NCBI RefSeq assembly: GCF_029846235.1
Contig: NZ_JARVWP010000015.1
Span: 123,716-187,715 of the forward strand
Origin: Bradyrhizobium sp. CER78
GTDB lineage: Bacteria; Pseudomonadota; Alphaproteobacteria; Rhizobiales; Xanthobacteraceae
Direction: 5' to 3'
Length of the DNA: 64,000 bases
In this document: one piece after another, positions 15,983-24,897 of the stretch
Numbering within the stretch: the first letter of the stretch is position 1
How the letters are laid out: the number at the start of each line of letters is the position of its first letter
Program-made: the position numbers and the translations under genes
The notes under the pieces: generated by a model
Databases searched by the model: none
Told to the model about the DNA's origin: nothing
Seen by the model: only the letters and a program-made list of their open reading frames with translations

Positions 15983-16918
15983 ATGGCGAGCGCCGGCGAC
16001 GATATCGCAATCGATCCGATCGAACGTGCGATCGAGCGCCTGCGTGCGATCTATCGGAACTGGACCCGCGAAACGACTGTGGCGCAGATGCGCAACGATT
16101 GGGATGCCGCCTTTGCCGGCTGCTCGGTGCCGGTGACGTGCCAGCCGGTCTCCGCCGGCGGCGTCGACGGCGAGTGGCTGGTACCAGCGGACGCACCGCG
16201 CGACAAGGCGATGCTCTATTTTCACGGCGGCGGCTTTCGCATCGGCTCGGTCGCGTCGCATCGCGATCTGACCGGGCGGATCGCGGATGCATCGGGCTGC
16301 CGCGTGCTCTCGATCAACTACCGGCTCGCGCCGGAGCATCGCTTTCCCGCCGCGCTGGACGATGCGCTGACTGCCTATCAGTACCTGTGCGATCAGGGAT
16401 TACGCCCGGCGGGCATTGCCTTCGCCGGCGACTCGGCCGGCGGCAATCTCGTACTCGCTGCGATGCTGGCGGCGCGCGATCGCGGCCTGCCTCTCCCGGC
16501 AGCCGGCGCGCTGATGTCGCCCTGGACTGATCTCGCCGCGGCCGGTGCCAGCTACGAGAGCAGGGCGGAGGCCGATCCGATCCATCAGCGCGCGATGATC
16601 CTGGCGCTCGCCAGGAATTATCTCGGCAGGGACGGCGATGTCAGTAATCCGCTGGCTTCGCCGCTTTATGCCGATCTCACCGGTCTGCCGCCGCTGCTCG
16701 TGCAGGTCGGAGACCGCGAAACCGTGCGCGACGATTCGACCGAGCTTGCCGCGCGCGCCAAGGCCGTCGGCGTCGACGCCGAACTCCAGGTCTGGGACGG
16801 CATGATCCACGTGTTCCAGATGTTCCCCGAGGTTCCGCAGGCGCGAGCGGCGATCGCATCCCTTGCGGCTTTCTTGCGCAACCATCTTCACATCGGCCAC
16901 GAGAGGGCGCCACAATGA
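15983..16918 (+). CDS. Alpha/beta hydrolase, HSL family (Abhydrolase_3)
   Basis: A 311-residue esterase-like enzyme of the hormone-sensitive lipase group (bacterial family IV). The oxyanion motif HGGGF is at 81-85 and the nucleophile motif GDSAGG places Ser151; an Asp in VGDRETVRDD and a His in MIHVFQMF complete the likely triad. It lacks a signal peptide and acts in the cytoplasm. In this operon it could open a lactone or hydrolyse an ester intermediate. It starts two bases after the SDR stop and its own stop overlaps the acyl-CoA dehydrogenase start by four bases. Confidence 0.9.
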   Translation: MASAGDDIAIDPIERAIERLRAIYRNWTRETTVAQMRNDWDAAFAGCSVPVTCQPVSAGGVDGEWLVPADAPRDKAMLYFHGGGFRIGSVASHRDLTGRIADASGCRVLSINYRLAPEHRFPAALDDALTAYQYLCDQGLRPAGIAFAGDSAGGNLVLAAMLAARDRGLPLPAAGALMSPWTDLAAAGASYESRAEADPIHQRAMILALARNYLGRDGDVSNPLASPLYADLTGLPPLLVQVGDRETVRDDSTELAARAKAVGVDAELQVWDGMIHVFQMFPEVPQARAAIASLAAFLRNHLHIGHERAPQ

Positions 16919-18108
16919 ACGTCATGACCTCGGATCCGCGCCAGCACACCGAAGCCGAATTCCATTTCTCGGAGCCGCCCAATCTGCCCGAGGAGCTGCG
17001 CATGCTGCGTGAGCAGGTTCGTCGCTTCGTCGAAAAGGAAGTGGTGCCGCACGCCGAGGCGTGGGAGCGCGACGGCAAGATCCCGCGCGAGATCTATCGC
17101 CGGATGGGCGCATTCGGCTTTCTCGGCATGCGCCACGCGGCCGAATATGGCGGCACCGACATGGGGCCGCTGGCCTCGATGGTATTCGCCGAGGAGCTCG
17201 GCCGCTCGAGCTTCGGCGGCTTCACCTCGTCGATCCTTGTCCACACCGACATGTCGGCGGTGCACATCTCCATGCGCGGCACGCCGGATCAGAAGCGGAA
17301 GTATCTGCCGGCGATCATCCGCGGCGAGACGGTCTGTTCGATCGCGGTCACCGAGCCGGATGCAGGTTCCGACGTCGCGGGTCTGAAGACCCGAGCGCGG
17401 CGCGACGGCGATCATTGGGTCATCAACGGCGCCAAGATGTTCATCACCAACGCGGTCTATGGCGATATCCTGATCGTCGCCGCGCGCACAGATCCTCATG
17501 CCAAGGGTAGCCGCGGCATCTCGCTGTTCATCGTTGAGCGCAACACGCCCGGCATCACGGCAACCAAGCTCGACAAGCATGGCTGGCTTTGCTCGGACAC
17601 CGCGGAGCTCGCCTTCCAGGACGTGCGCGTACCGGCGGAGAATTTGCTCGGCGAGGAGAACAAGGGTTTCTATGGCATCATGGAGACCTTCCAGAACGAG
17701 CGGATCTGCATCGGCGGCATCTGCGCCGGCGAATCCGCCAAGGCGATCGAGCTGACGACGAACTATGTGAAGACACGGCAGGCGTTCGGCGGCCCGCTCT
17801 GGAATCAGCAGGGCGTGCGGATGAAGCTCGCCCAGCTCGCCGCGAAGGCGGCTGCCGCGCGGGCGCTGGCCTATCAGGCCGCCGAGCTCGCCGCGGCCGG
17901 AAAGGAATGTCTGCGCGAAGTGTCGATGGTGAAGGCGCTGTCGCCGGAGGTGCTGCACGAGGTCGTGCATGGCTGCCTGCAGCTGCATGGCGGCTCAGGC
18001 TTCATGCGCGGCACGCCGATCGAACGCATGGTGCGCGACGCCCGCGTCCTGACCATCGGCGGCGGCGCCACCGAGGTGATGCTGGAAGAGGTCGCCAAGC
18101 GGATGTGA
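16915..18108 (+). CDS. Acyl-CoA dehydrogenase
   Basis: A 397-residue FAD enzyme that forms the 2,3-double bond of an acyl-CoA. Family signatures are CSIAVTEPDAGSDVAGLKT (about 140-158) and the C-terminal LHGGSGFMRGTPIERMVRDA. At the position of the catalytic Glu of short and medium-chain enzymes (YEGT) this protein has GGGAT, so its base is probably the alternative Glu on the inner helix as in long-chain or isovaleryl enzymes. It ends the Rieske operon. With the phosphotransferase upstream it recalls the ACAD10/LvaC pairing. Electron acceptor (ETF) genes are not in the window. Confidence 0.92.
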   Translation: MNVMTSDPRQHTEAEFHFSEPPNLPEELRMLREQVRRFVEKEVVPHAEAWERDGKIPREIYRRMGAFGFLGMRHAAEYGGTDMGPLASMVFAEELGRSSFGGFTSSILVHTDMSAVHISMRGTPDQKRKYLPAIIRGETVCSIAVTEPDAGSDVAGLKTRARRDGDHWVINGAKMFITNAVYGDILIVAARTDPHAKGSRGISLFIVERNTPGITATKLDKHGWLCSDTAELAFQDVRVPAENLLGEENKGFYGIMETFQNERICIGGICAGESAKAIELTTNYVKTRQAFGGPLWNQQGVRMKLAQLAAKAAAARALAYQAAELAAAGKECLREVSMVKALSPEVLHEVVHGCLQLHGGSGFMRGTPIERMVRDARVLTIGGGATEVMLEEVAKRM

Positions 18109-18113
18109 GCGGC

Positions 18114-18264
18114 TTACCTCGCCCCGCCTGCGGGGAGAGGTCGGATCGCATCGCAAGATGCGATCCGGGTGAGGGGGAGTCTCCACGAGCGCTTCTGTCA
18201 GCGTGTCTGCGGAAGCAGCCCCTCACCCCAACCCTCTCCCCGTAAGAACGGGGCGAGGGAGCGC
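18114..18264. repeat. Palindromic intergenic repeat, family A copy 1
   Basis: An element that begins TTACCTCGCCCCGC and ends CCCCGTAAGAACGGGGCGAG plus GGAGCGC, with internal GATCGCATC...GATGCGATC and GGGTGAGGGGGAGTCTCC. Its ends form hairpins. The same element with the same ends is at 42591-42747. It lies between convergent genes and could act as a bidirectional terminator. Such repeats are typical of bradyrhizobia. Confidence 0.8.
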
Positions 18265-18282
18265 ACTTCCGTGGCGGCAACT

Positions 18283-19044
18283 TTACTTTGCGCTGTTCGA
18301 GGAGGTTGCAGATTTGCCTTGACCGACCGCCTGGGCCGCGATCCCCGGCTTCAACCGCCAGTCCTTGCCAAAATCCGCGAGCGGATGGAAGAACAGCGGC
18401 TCGGTGGTCTCGAGCCGTCGCAGCCGTTCAGCGTAGTCCTCCAGATAGCGATGCCGCGTCGACTCATCGACGAAATTCACCGAATAGGACACGAACGGCG
18501 GCAGCACCTTGCAGCCGGCATAGGCCAGCATGCCGTTCTGGATCGGCCACAGCACCACGTCAAGCGCGCCGACCAGCCCGTCGGGTGCGCACATGCCGGG
18601 ATAGGCGGCGGTCGAGGTCACGACCATGGCGCGGCGGCCGGCGAGACCACCGGTGTCGTAGCGGCGGCCGCTGCCGTAGACCGCGCCGTTGACGAACACG
18701 CGATCGATCCAGCCCTTCATGATGGCGGGGACGGAGAACCACCACAGCGGGAACTGCAGGATCAGCAGGTCGCACCACAACAGCTTCTCGATCTCGGCGG
18801 TGATGTCGCCGCTGAGCGAGCTTTGCTGCAGATTGTATTTCTGCTCACGGTCATATTGCAGCCGGTCGGGAAATCGCCGTTCGCCGAAGTCTTCCGATGT
18901 CGCCACCGGGTTGAAGCGCATGGCGTAGAGATCGGAGATCCTGATCGTATGCCCGAGCGCGGTGAGCTCCGCGACCGACCGCGCCAGCAGCGCAGCGTTG
19001 AACGACTGCGTCTCTTGATGGGCAAAGACGATCAGGACTTTCAT
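18283..19044 (-). CDS. NAD(P)H-quinone oxidoreductase-like flavodoxin-fold protein
   Basis: A 253-residue protein of the Flavodoxin_2 (NQO1/MdaB/KefF) family, which reduces quinones or similar electrophiles by two-electron transfer from NAD(P)H through FMN or FAD. The N-terminal MKVLIVFAHQETQSFNAALL and the LLILQFPLWWFSVPAIMKGW block are diagnostic. I use the ATG at 19044; the longer ORF runs into the upstream binding-protein gene. It is the last gene of the eight-gene minus-strand operon led by the FAD oxidoreductase, four bases after the SBP stop, and may detoxify a quinone formed in the pathway. Confidence 0.88.
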   Translation of the reverse strand: MKVLIVFAHQETQSFNAALLARSVAELTALGHTIRISDLYAMRFNPVATSEDFGERRFPDRLQYDREQKYNLQQSSLSGDITAEIEKLLWCDLLILQFPLWWFSVPAIMKGWIDRVFVNGAVYGSGRRYDTGGLAGRRAMVVTSTAAYPGMCAPDGLVGALDVVLWPIQNGMLAYAGCKVLPPFVSYSVNFVDESTRHRYLEDYAERLRRLETTEPLFFHPLADFGKDWRLKPGIAAQAVGQGKSATSSNSAK

Positions 19045-19048
19045 CGCT

Positions 19049-20209
19049 CTAGTCCACCGGCTTGAAGCTGAGCGTTTTCGCATCAGCCTGCATGATCTGC
19101 AGCTTCTGGTTGGAGAAGCGGACGCCGGGGCCGAAACTGATCGGCGCCATCACGCCGGTCTCGACGTTCTTGGTCTTCTCCAGCTCCGCGATGGTGCAGG
19201 CCCAGGTCGGCTGCTTGCCGCAGCGCTCGATCGCCGCGATCAGGACCTTCGCGGCGGCATAGCCGGTCATGGTGTAGCGGTTGATGCCCTTGAACTCGGC
19301 TTCCGACACCAAGGGCTTTGCCTTCTCCAGGAACGCCTTGCCGGCCGGGCCTGCGAACGGCTCGACATAGTCGACCGCGTAGATGCCATCGCCGGCCGGA
19401 CCCATCAGCTTCAGCACCGGCTCGATGCGGCCGGGCCAGAAGATGCCGGTCACCGGCTTGATGCTGAGCTTCTCGAGCTCCTTCATCATCGCGATGTTTT
19501 CGGCGATGATGCCGCCGGCAAGGAACACCTCGGCGCCGGACTCCTTCAGCTGCAGCATGTCGGACGAGAAGTCCTGCTGGCCTTTCTTGTAGTTGCCGCT
19601 GTAGACGACGTTCAGCTTCTTGGCCTTGACCACGGAATCAAAGCCGTCGCGCACGGTGATGCCGTAATCGTCGTCCTGGGTGATCAGGCCCCATTTCTTG
19701 CCCGGGTTCCTGTCGGCGAGGAAGTTGACGAGGTGGATGATGCCCTCCTCATAGGATTGCCCGACCACGAACACGTTCTTGCGCGGCGGCTCCCAGAGGT
19801 GCTTGACCGGCGCGACGTCGATCACGGTCGGGATGCCCGACTTTTCCAGCACCGGCATCACAGCGATCGACTGGCCCGAGCCGGAGATGCCGATCATCGC
19901 GAACACCTTGTCGACGTCGATCACCTTCTTGACGCCCTGGATGGTACGAGCGGTGACATAGCCGTCGTCTTCCAGCACATATTTGATCTTGCGGCCGTTG
20001 ATGCCGCCGGCGGCGTTGGCTTCCGCGATCGCGATCTTGTGGCCGATCGAGGCGGCGACGCCGAGCAGCGCCGGCGGTCCGGTCAGCGGTTCGACGTCGC
20101 CGATCAGGATTTCGCTGTCGGTGATCCCGGGATCGGCGGCACGCGCCGGGCCGGCGACAAGACAGGCGGTGGTGAGCAGGAGCGAGGCTGCCGCCAGATG
20201 TTTGATCAT
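19049..20209 (-). CDS. LIV-type ABC transporter substrate-binding protein
   Basis: A 386-residue periplasmic binding protein (Peripla_BP_6). Signal peptide MIKHLAAASLLLTTACLVAG is followed by cleavage near ARAAD and the family start GITDSEILIGDVEPLTGPPA. It belongs to the same operon as LivM, LivH, LivG and LivF homologues, so it is the cognate binding protein of that transporter. The ligand is likely the acid activated by the ligase gene of the same operon. GAGGAAAC precedes the start. It differs clearly from the two other binding proteins of the locus. Confidence 0.92.
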   Translation of the reverse strand: MIKHLAAASLLLTTACLVAGPARAADPGITDSEILIGDVEPLTGPPALLGVAASIGHKIAIAEANAAGGINGRKIKYVLEDDGYVTARTIQGVKKVIDVDKVFAMIGISGSGQSIAVMPVLEKSGIPTVIDVAPVKHLWEPPRKNVFVVGQSYEEGIIHLVNFLADRNPGKKWGLITQDDDYGITVRDGFDSVVKAKKLNVVYSGNYKKGQQDFSSDMLQLKESGAEVFLAGGIIAENIAMMKELEKLSIKPVTGIFWPGRIEPVLKLMGPAGDGIYAVDYVEPFAGPAGKAFLEKAKPLVSEAEFKGINRYTMTGYAAAKVLIAAIERCGKQPTWACTIAELEKTKNVETGVMAPISFGPGVRFSNQKLQIMQADAKTLSFKPVD

Positions 20210-20243
20210 TGTTTCCTCCTCATGGTGTTGTGTCGTTTTCTTG

Positions 20244-21290
20244 TTAGTAGCGCAGCGGCCAGTGCACCCAGGCTCGCTTGATGTCGTGCCAGGCGCCGAC
20301 CAGCCCCCTCGGCTGGAAGCGCAGGAACAGGATGATGACGAGGCCGTAGAGCATGCTCTTCAGCTCCTGCGCACCGGTCGTGAACGCTGCATCCATCTGC
20401 GCGCTGAACAGGCTGAAGACGAGCCTCGTCGCCTCCGGCAGCAGCACGATCAGGACAGTGCCGAGCACCGCGCCGAGCGCCGAGCCGAGCCCGCCGACGA
20501 TCAGGATCGCCAGCGCCTCGATCGAGAGCAGGAACGGAAAGCCTTCGACACTGACGAAGGAGAGATAGATGCCGTACAGCGCGCCGGCGATGCCGGTGAT
20601 GAAGGCGGAGGTGACGAAGGCGAACAGCTTGTAGGTATGCAGATTGATGCCCATGACGCGGGCCGCGGTGTCGTTGTCGCGGATCGCGACAAAGGCGCGG
20701 CCGACCCGGCTGCGGCGGATGTTGAGGGTGGCGAACAGCGTCAGTGCCGCGATCGCGAGGCAGAGATAGGTGAAGGCGGCATCGCCGTCGAAGCCGATGC
20801 CGAATATCTCGGGCCGCTGCACCTGGATGCCGCGGGCGCCATTGGTGAGCCAGCGCATCTCCAGGATCACGGTGTTGATGATGAAGGAGAAGGCGAGGGT
20901 GGTGATGGCGAGATAGAGCCCTTTCAGCCGCAGCGACGGCGCGCCCACGATCAGGCTCGCCAGCGCCGGCACCACGCCGGCGCCGAGGAAGCCGACCAGC
21001 GGCGGCATCTGATATTTCGACACCAGCACCGCATAGGCGTAGGCGCCGGTGACCAGGAACCCGACATGGCCGAGCGAGATCAGGCCGGTATAGCCGGTCA
21101 GGATGTTCAGCCCGAGCGCGCCGGTCACCGTGATCAGGATGATCATCAAGAACGACAGCGCGTATGAGTTCAGAACGTAAGGCGCTGCGATCAGCGCCAG
21201 CAGCAGCACGGCCGACCACAGCCACACCGGCGGGGAATCGATCAACGCAACCAGTTCGCCATAGCTCTGCTTGTAATCGCCGGTACGCAT
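20244..21290 (-). CDS. livM: LIV-type ABC transporter permease LivM
   Basis: A 348-residue inner-membrane permease of the branched-chain amino acid (BPD_transp_2) family with about nine to ten membrane segments. The family markers GLNILTGYTGLISLGHVGFL (near 60-80), an AIRDND segment (AFVAIRDNDTAARVMGIN), and GGLGSALGAVLGTV near the C-terminus are all present. Its start shares one base with the stop of LivH. It forms the translocation pore with LivH. The symbol is given at family level and does not imply leucine as substrate. Confidence 0.92.
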   Translation of the reverse strand: MRTGDYKQSYGELVALIDSPPVWLWSAVLLLALIAAPYVLNSYALSFLMIILITVTGALGLNILTGYTGLISLGHVGFLVTGAYAYAVLVSKYQMPPLVGFLGAGVVPALASLIVGAPSLRLKGLYLAITTLAFSFIINTVILEMRWLTNGARGIQVQRPEIFGIGFDGDAAFTYLCLAIAALTLFATLNIRRSRVGRAFVAIRDNDTAARVMGINLHTYKLFAFVTSAFITGIAGALYGIYLSFVSVEGFPFLLSIEALAILIVGGLGSALGAVLGTVLIVLLPEATRLVFSLFSAQMDAAFTTGAQELKSMLYGLVIILFLRFQPRGLVGAWHDIKRAWVHWPLRY

Positions 21291-22162
21291 CAGACCCTCT
21301 CGATGTCGCGTTCGCCGAAGATGCCGAACGGGCGGACCATCAGCACCACGATGATCATGGCAAAGCCCGCGACCTCCTTCATGCCGGAGCCGAGATAGCC
21401 GCCAGCCAGGTTTTCGGTGATGCCGATCAGCAGGCCGCCAAGGCCGGAGCCGAGCACGGCGTCGAGGCCGCCCAGGATGGTGGCCGGAAACGCCTTCAGC
21501 CCGAGCTGGAACATCGCCGGCGACAGGTCGTAGGACAGCGCGAAGAACACGCCGCCGATGCCGGCAATCACCGAGGAGGCAGCCCAGGCCAGCGCATGGA
21601 CCTTTGTGGCGCTGATGCCCATCAACAGCGCGGTGCGGTCGTCGGCCGCGACCGCGCGCATCGCGACGCCGACCTTGCTGTAGCGGAAGAACGCCCAGAT
21701 CGCCGCGAGCAGCAGAAGCAGCGTCGCGATGACGGCAAGCTGCCCGGTGCGCACGCCGATGCCGCCGAGATGCACGATGCCGCGGCCCATGCCGATATCA
21801 AGGCCATGCGGATAGGCGTCCCAGATGAAGTTGATCGCCGAGCGCAGGATCACCGCGAGCCCGATCGTGACCATCACGGTCGCGAACACCGGCTCGCCCA
21901 GCATCGGCCGCATCACCAGCCGCTCAATGACGAGGCCGAGCACGACCGCCGCCAGGATCGCGCCGATTGCGACGACGAACACGTTGCCGCTGACCGTGGT
22001 CGAGATCGTCCAGGCGACATAGGCCGTGATCATGGTCATTTCGCCCTGGGCGAAATTGACCAGCCCGGTGGATTTGTAGATCACCGCAAAGCCCATCGCG
22101 ATCAGGCCGTACATCGCGCCGATTGCAAGGCCGGAGATCAGGAGCTGGACGAGATACTGCAT
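21290..22162 (-). CDS. livH: LIV-type ABC transporter permease LivH
   Basis: A 290-residue inner-membrane permease, partner of LivM. The start MQYLVQLLISGLAIGAMYGL and the next block STGLVNFAQGEMTMI are classic for LivH; the C-terminal ATILGGLDAVLGSGLGGLLI is the region that contacts the ATPase. It lies directly downstream of the acyl-CoA ligase gene (stop and start adjacent), showing one transcript. Substrate is set by the binding protein and unknown. Confidence 0.92.
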   Translation of the reverse strand: MQYLVQLLISGLAIGAMYGLIAMGFAVIYKSTGLVNFAQGEMTMITAYVAWTISTTVSGNVFVVAIGAILAAVVLGLVIERLVMRPMLGEPVFATVMVTIGLAVILRSAINFIWDAYPHGLDIGMGRGIVHLGGIGVRTGQLAVIATLLLLLAAIWAFFRYSKVGVAMRAVAADDRTALLMGISATKVHALAWAASSVIAGIGGVFFALSYDLSPAMFQLGLKAFPATILGGLDAVLGSGLGGLLIGITENLAGGYLGSGMKEVAGFAMIIVVLMVRPFGIFGERDIERV

Positions 22163-24100
22163 TCAGCCCTCCGCCCGGTAGATAATGGCAAGCTCGCGCG
22201 CGAACTTCTTCTCGATCATGGCGCGGCGTACCTTCTGCGTCGCAGTCAGCTCACCGTCGTCATGGTCGAGCTCCTTTTCCAGGATGGCGAAGCGCCTGAT
22301 GTTCTCGACCCGGGCGAAGCGCTTGTTGGTTTCACCCACGATGCGCTCGACCAGCTCGTGCACTTCCGGCAGCTGCGACAGCGACTTGTAGTTGGTGTAG
22401 GCCAGCGCGCGGTCGCGCGCCCAGCGGCCGACATTGTCGTAATCGACCTGCACGATGGCGCCGAGGTACTTTTTGGCCTCGCCGACCACGATCGCTTCCT
22501 TGATGAACTCGGAATCCTTCAGCGCGTTCTCGATCTCCGACGGGGCGATGTTCTTGCCGCCGGCAGTGATGATGATCGCCTTCTTGCGGTCAACCACAGC
22601 GATCTCGCCATTGTCGAGGATGTCGATGATATCGCCGGTGCGCAGCCAGCCGTCGCTTTCCAGCGAGGCCGTCGAGGCATTCTCGTCGAGGAAGTAGCCC
22701 TTGAAGACGCCGGGGTTGCGCAGCAGGATCTCGCCGTCGGCATCGAGTTTCCATTCGGTCTGCGGTAGCGGCACGCCACAGCCACCGATCCGGTGGTGGC
22801 CCTCGGTCTGGATGAAGGCAACGCCGCCGCTCTCAGTCAGGCCATAGCCCTGCGACACCGGGCGGCCGATGATGTCGAAGAAGCGCAGCGTCTCGGGCGA
22901 GATCGAGGCGCCGGCGCACAGCCGGTGACGGCTGTAGGCGAAGCCTAGATGGCGCTGCAAGTTGCGGAACATCAGCAGGTAGAGCAGCCCGTAGGCGGCG
23001 TGATCGAGCCAATTGGCCTTACCGGCCTGCCGGCGGTCGGACAGCCTGCGGCCCCAGGCGAGGCAGGCCTTGGTGAAGCCCTGCCGCAGCCGGCCGCTCT
23101 CACCCAGCCTGAACAGAAAACCCTGCTGCAGCTTCTCGTAGATGCGCGGCACGCCGACGAAGAACGTCGGCGCGATCTCGCGGATGTTGATCGCGACCGT
23201 GTCGATCGACTCGGCGAACGAGACGGTGCCGCCGAGCACCAGATGCGTCACCGTGCCGTAGCAGCGTTCGGCGACATGGCACAGCGGCAGATAGCTCACC
23301 GCCTCGAACGGCTTGTCGGCGATCCCGACGGTTTTGGCGTAAGCAAAGGCGGCGTAGACCAGATTGCGATGGGTCAGCATCGCCCCCTTGGGCGGGCCCG
23401 TCGTGCCGGACGTATAGACCAGGATGCAGACATCGTCGGGCGCGCCCTGGCCGATCAGCCGGTCGAGCGTGGCATCAGCGTCCGGGTTCTGCTGCGCATA
23501 GGTCTTGCCGCGTTCGCATAGGGCCTCGAACGACATCAACTCGGATTGCCGGTAATGCCGGAGGCCCTTCATGTCGACGCAGACGATTGCCTCGAGATCC
23601 GGCAGGCCGCCATTGTTGGCCATCGCGTCGAGCACCTTGTCGGTCTGCTCCTGATCGCCTGTCACGACGATGCGGGCGCCGGAATGCTTGACGATATACT
23701 GCAGCTCGACCCAGGGATTGGTCGGATAGATGCCGACCGCGACCGCGCCGATCATCTGGGCGCCGAGATCGGCGTAGAACCATTCCGGCGTGTTCTCGCC
23801 GGCGATGGCGATGCGGTCGCCCGGCTTGATGCCGAGCGACAGCAGGCCCAGCGCCACCGCACGCGTGGTCTCGTAATAGTGCCGCCAGGAATACGGGTTC
23901 CAAATGCCGTAGTCCTTCTCGCGCAGCGCCAGCGCCTCGCCGTGCATGGCGGCGCGCTGCCGTAGCAGTTGCGGGATGGTGATGGCGGCATCCGCAAGTG
24001 CCGCCTGCAGCGTGTCGGCTCCTGCCGCAGATGCGCTGCGCACGGCACTGGCCTGCAGCGGCGGATGAGCGGTGCGGAAGCTGTCGAGCGTCGACATCAC
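22163..24100 (-). CDS. Long-form acyl-CoA synthetase inside the ABC transporter operon
   Basis: A 645-residue AMP-binding enzyme of the long form (FadD15/ACSL-like), which has extra segments compared with the 517-residue ligases of this locus. Motifs are VYTSGTTGPPKGAML (near 233), GYGLTESGG (near 420) and VDRKKAIIITAGGKNIAPSE (near 505). The start overlaps LivG by four bases and the stop touches LivH, so the ligase is embedded between the ATPase and permease genes. This suggests import followed at once by CoA activation (metabolic trapping). Substrate is likely a larger or hydrophobic acid. Confidence 0.92.
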   Translation of the reverse strand: MMSTLDSFRTAHPPLQASAVRSASAAGADTLQAALADAAITIPQLLRQRAAMHGEALALREKDYGIWNPYSWRHYYETTRAVALGLLSLGIKPGDRIAIAGENTPEWFYADLGAQMIGAVAVGIYPTNPWVELQYIVKHSGARIVVTGDQEQTDKVLDAMANNGGLPDLEAIVCVDMKGLRHYRQSELMSFEALCERGKTYAQQNPDADATLDRLIGQGAPDDVCILVYTSGTTGPPKGAMLTHRNLVYAAFAYAKTVGIADKPFEAVSYLPLCHVAERCYGTVTHLVLGGTVSFAESIDTVAINIREIAPTFFVGVPRIYEKLQQGFLFRLGESGRLRQGFTKACLAWGRRLSDRRQAGKANWLDHAAYGLLYLLMFRNLQRHLGFAYSRHRLCAGASISPETLRFFDIIGRPVSQGYGLTESGGVAFIQTEGHHRIGGCGVPLPQTEWKLDADGEILLRNPGVFKGYFLDENASTASLESDGWLRTGDIIDILDNGEIAVVDRKKAIIITAGGKNIAPSEIENALKDSEFIKEAIVVGEAKKYLGAIVQVDYDNVGRWARDRALAYTNYKSLSQLPEVHELVERIVGETNKRFARVENIRRFAILEKELDHDDGELTATQKVRRAMIEKKFARELAIIYRAEG

Positions 24101-24897
24101 GCGCCCACCTTCATCGCTTCGGCGCGCTGGCCGCCGAGATAGGCCTCCGCGACCGCGGGGTCGCGCCTGATCTCGTCTGGCGTGCCTTCGGCGATCTTGC
24201 GGCCGAAATTCAGCACATGGATGCGGTCGGAGATGTCCATCACGATGCGCATCTCATGCTCGATCATCACGACGGTGATGCGGAGCTCGTCGCGGATGTC
24301 GAGCACGAAGCGCGCAATGTCCTCGGTCTCTTCCTGGTTCATGCCGGAGACCATCTCGTCGAGCAGCAGCAGCTTCGGTTCGCAGGCGAGCGCCCGGGCG
24401 AGCTCGACGCGTTTCTGCTGGCCATAGGACAGCGTGCCGACCACGGCGTCCCTGATATGCTCGATCTCGAGGAATTCGATGATGTGCTCGACGCGCTGCC
24501 GTGCCGCGATCTCTTCCTTGCGGGTGCGGCCGAAGAACACCACGGCATCGAGCACGGTCGAGCGCAGATGGGTGTGGCGGCCGGTCAGGATGTTCTCGAC
24601 CACGGTGCCGTGCTTGAACAGTGCCAGATTCTGGAAGGTGCGGCCGATGCCGACGGCGGCGAATTTCCACGGCGAAATCGTCGCAAGGTCGATGCTATCG
24701 AAGGTAATCCGGCCGCCGCTCGGTCGCAGCACGCCCGAGATCATGTTGAACAGCGTGGTCTTGCCGGCGCCGTTCGGGCCGATCACGCTGCAGATCTCGC
24801 CGGGGCTGACCTGCAAGCTGACATCGGCGACCGCCTGCAGGCCGCCGAAGCGCTTTGACAGGTTCTCGATCGTCAGCAAAGCGGTCACGACAGCCAC
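24097..24897 (-). CDS. livG: LIV-type ABC transporter ATP-binding protein LivG
   Basis: A 266-residue ATPase subunit. Walker A is GPNGAGKTT, the signature is LSYGQQKRVELARAL and Walker B is LLLLDEMVSGM, followed by the His switch (VMIEHEMRIVM). The C-terminal RRDPAVAEAYLG tail is the LivG hallmark. The signature loop begins LSYG instead of LSGG, as is common in this subfamily. It overlaps LivF by 13 bases upstream and the ligase by four bases downstream. Confidence 0.92.
   Translation of the reverse strand: MAVVTALLTIENLSKRFGGLQAVADVSLQVSPGEICSVIGPNGAGKTTLFNMISGVLRPSGGRITFDSIDLATISPWKFAAVGIGRTFQNLALFKHGTVVENILTGRHTHLRSTVLDAVVFFGRTRKEEIAARQRVEHIIEFLEIEHIRDAVVGTLSYGQQKRVELARALACEPKLLLLDEMVSGMNQEETEDIARFVLDIRDELRITVVMIEHEMRIVMDISDRIHVLNFGRKIAEGTPDEIRRDPAVAEAYLGGQRAEAMKVGA

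Noticed and set aside
20206..21225. A 339-residue ORF in the livM region
   Set aside because: Out-of-frame shadow of LivM; the LivM frame has the transport motifs.
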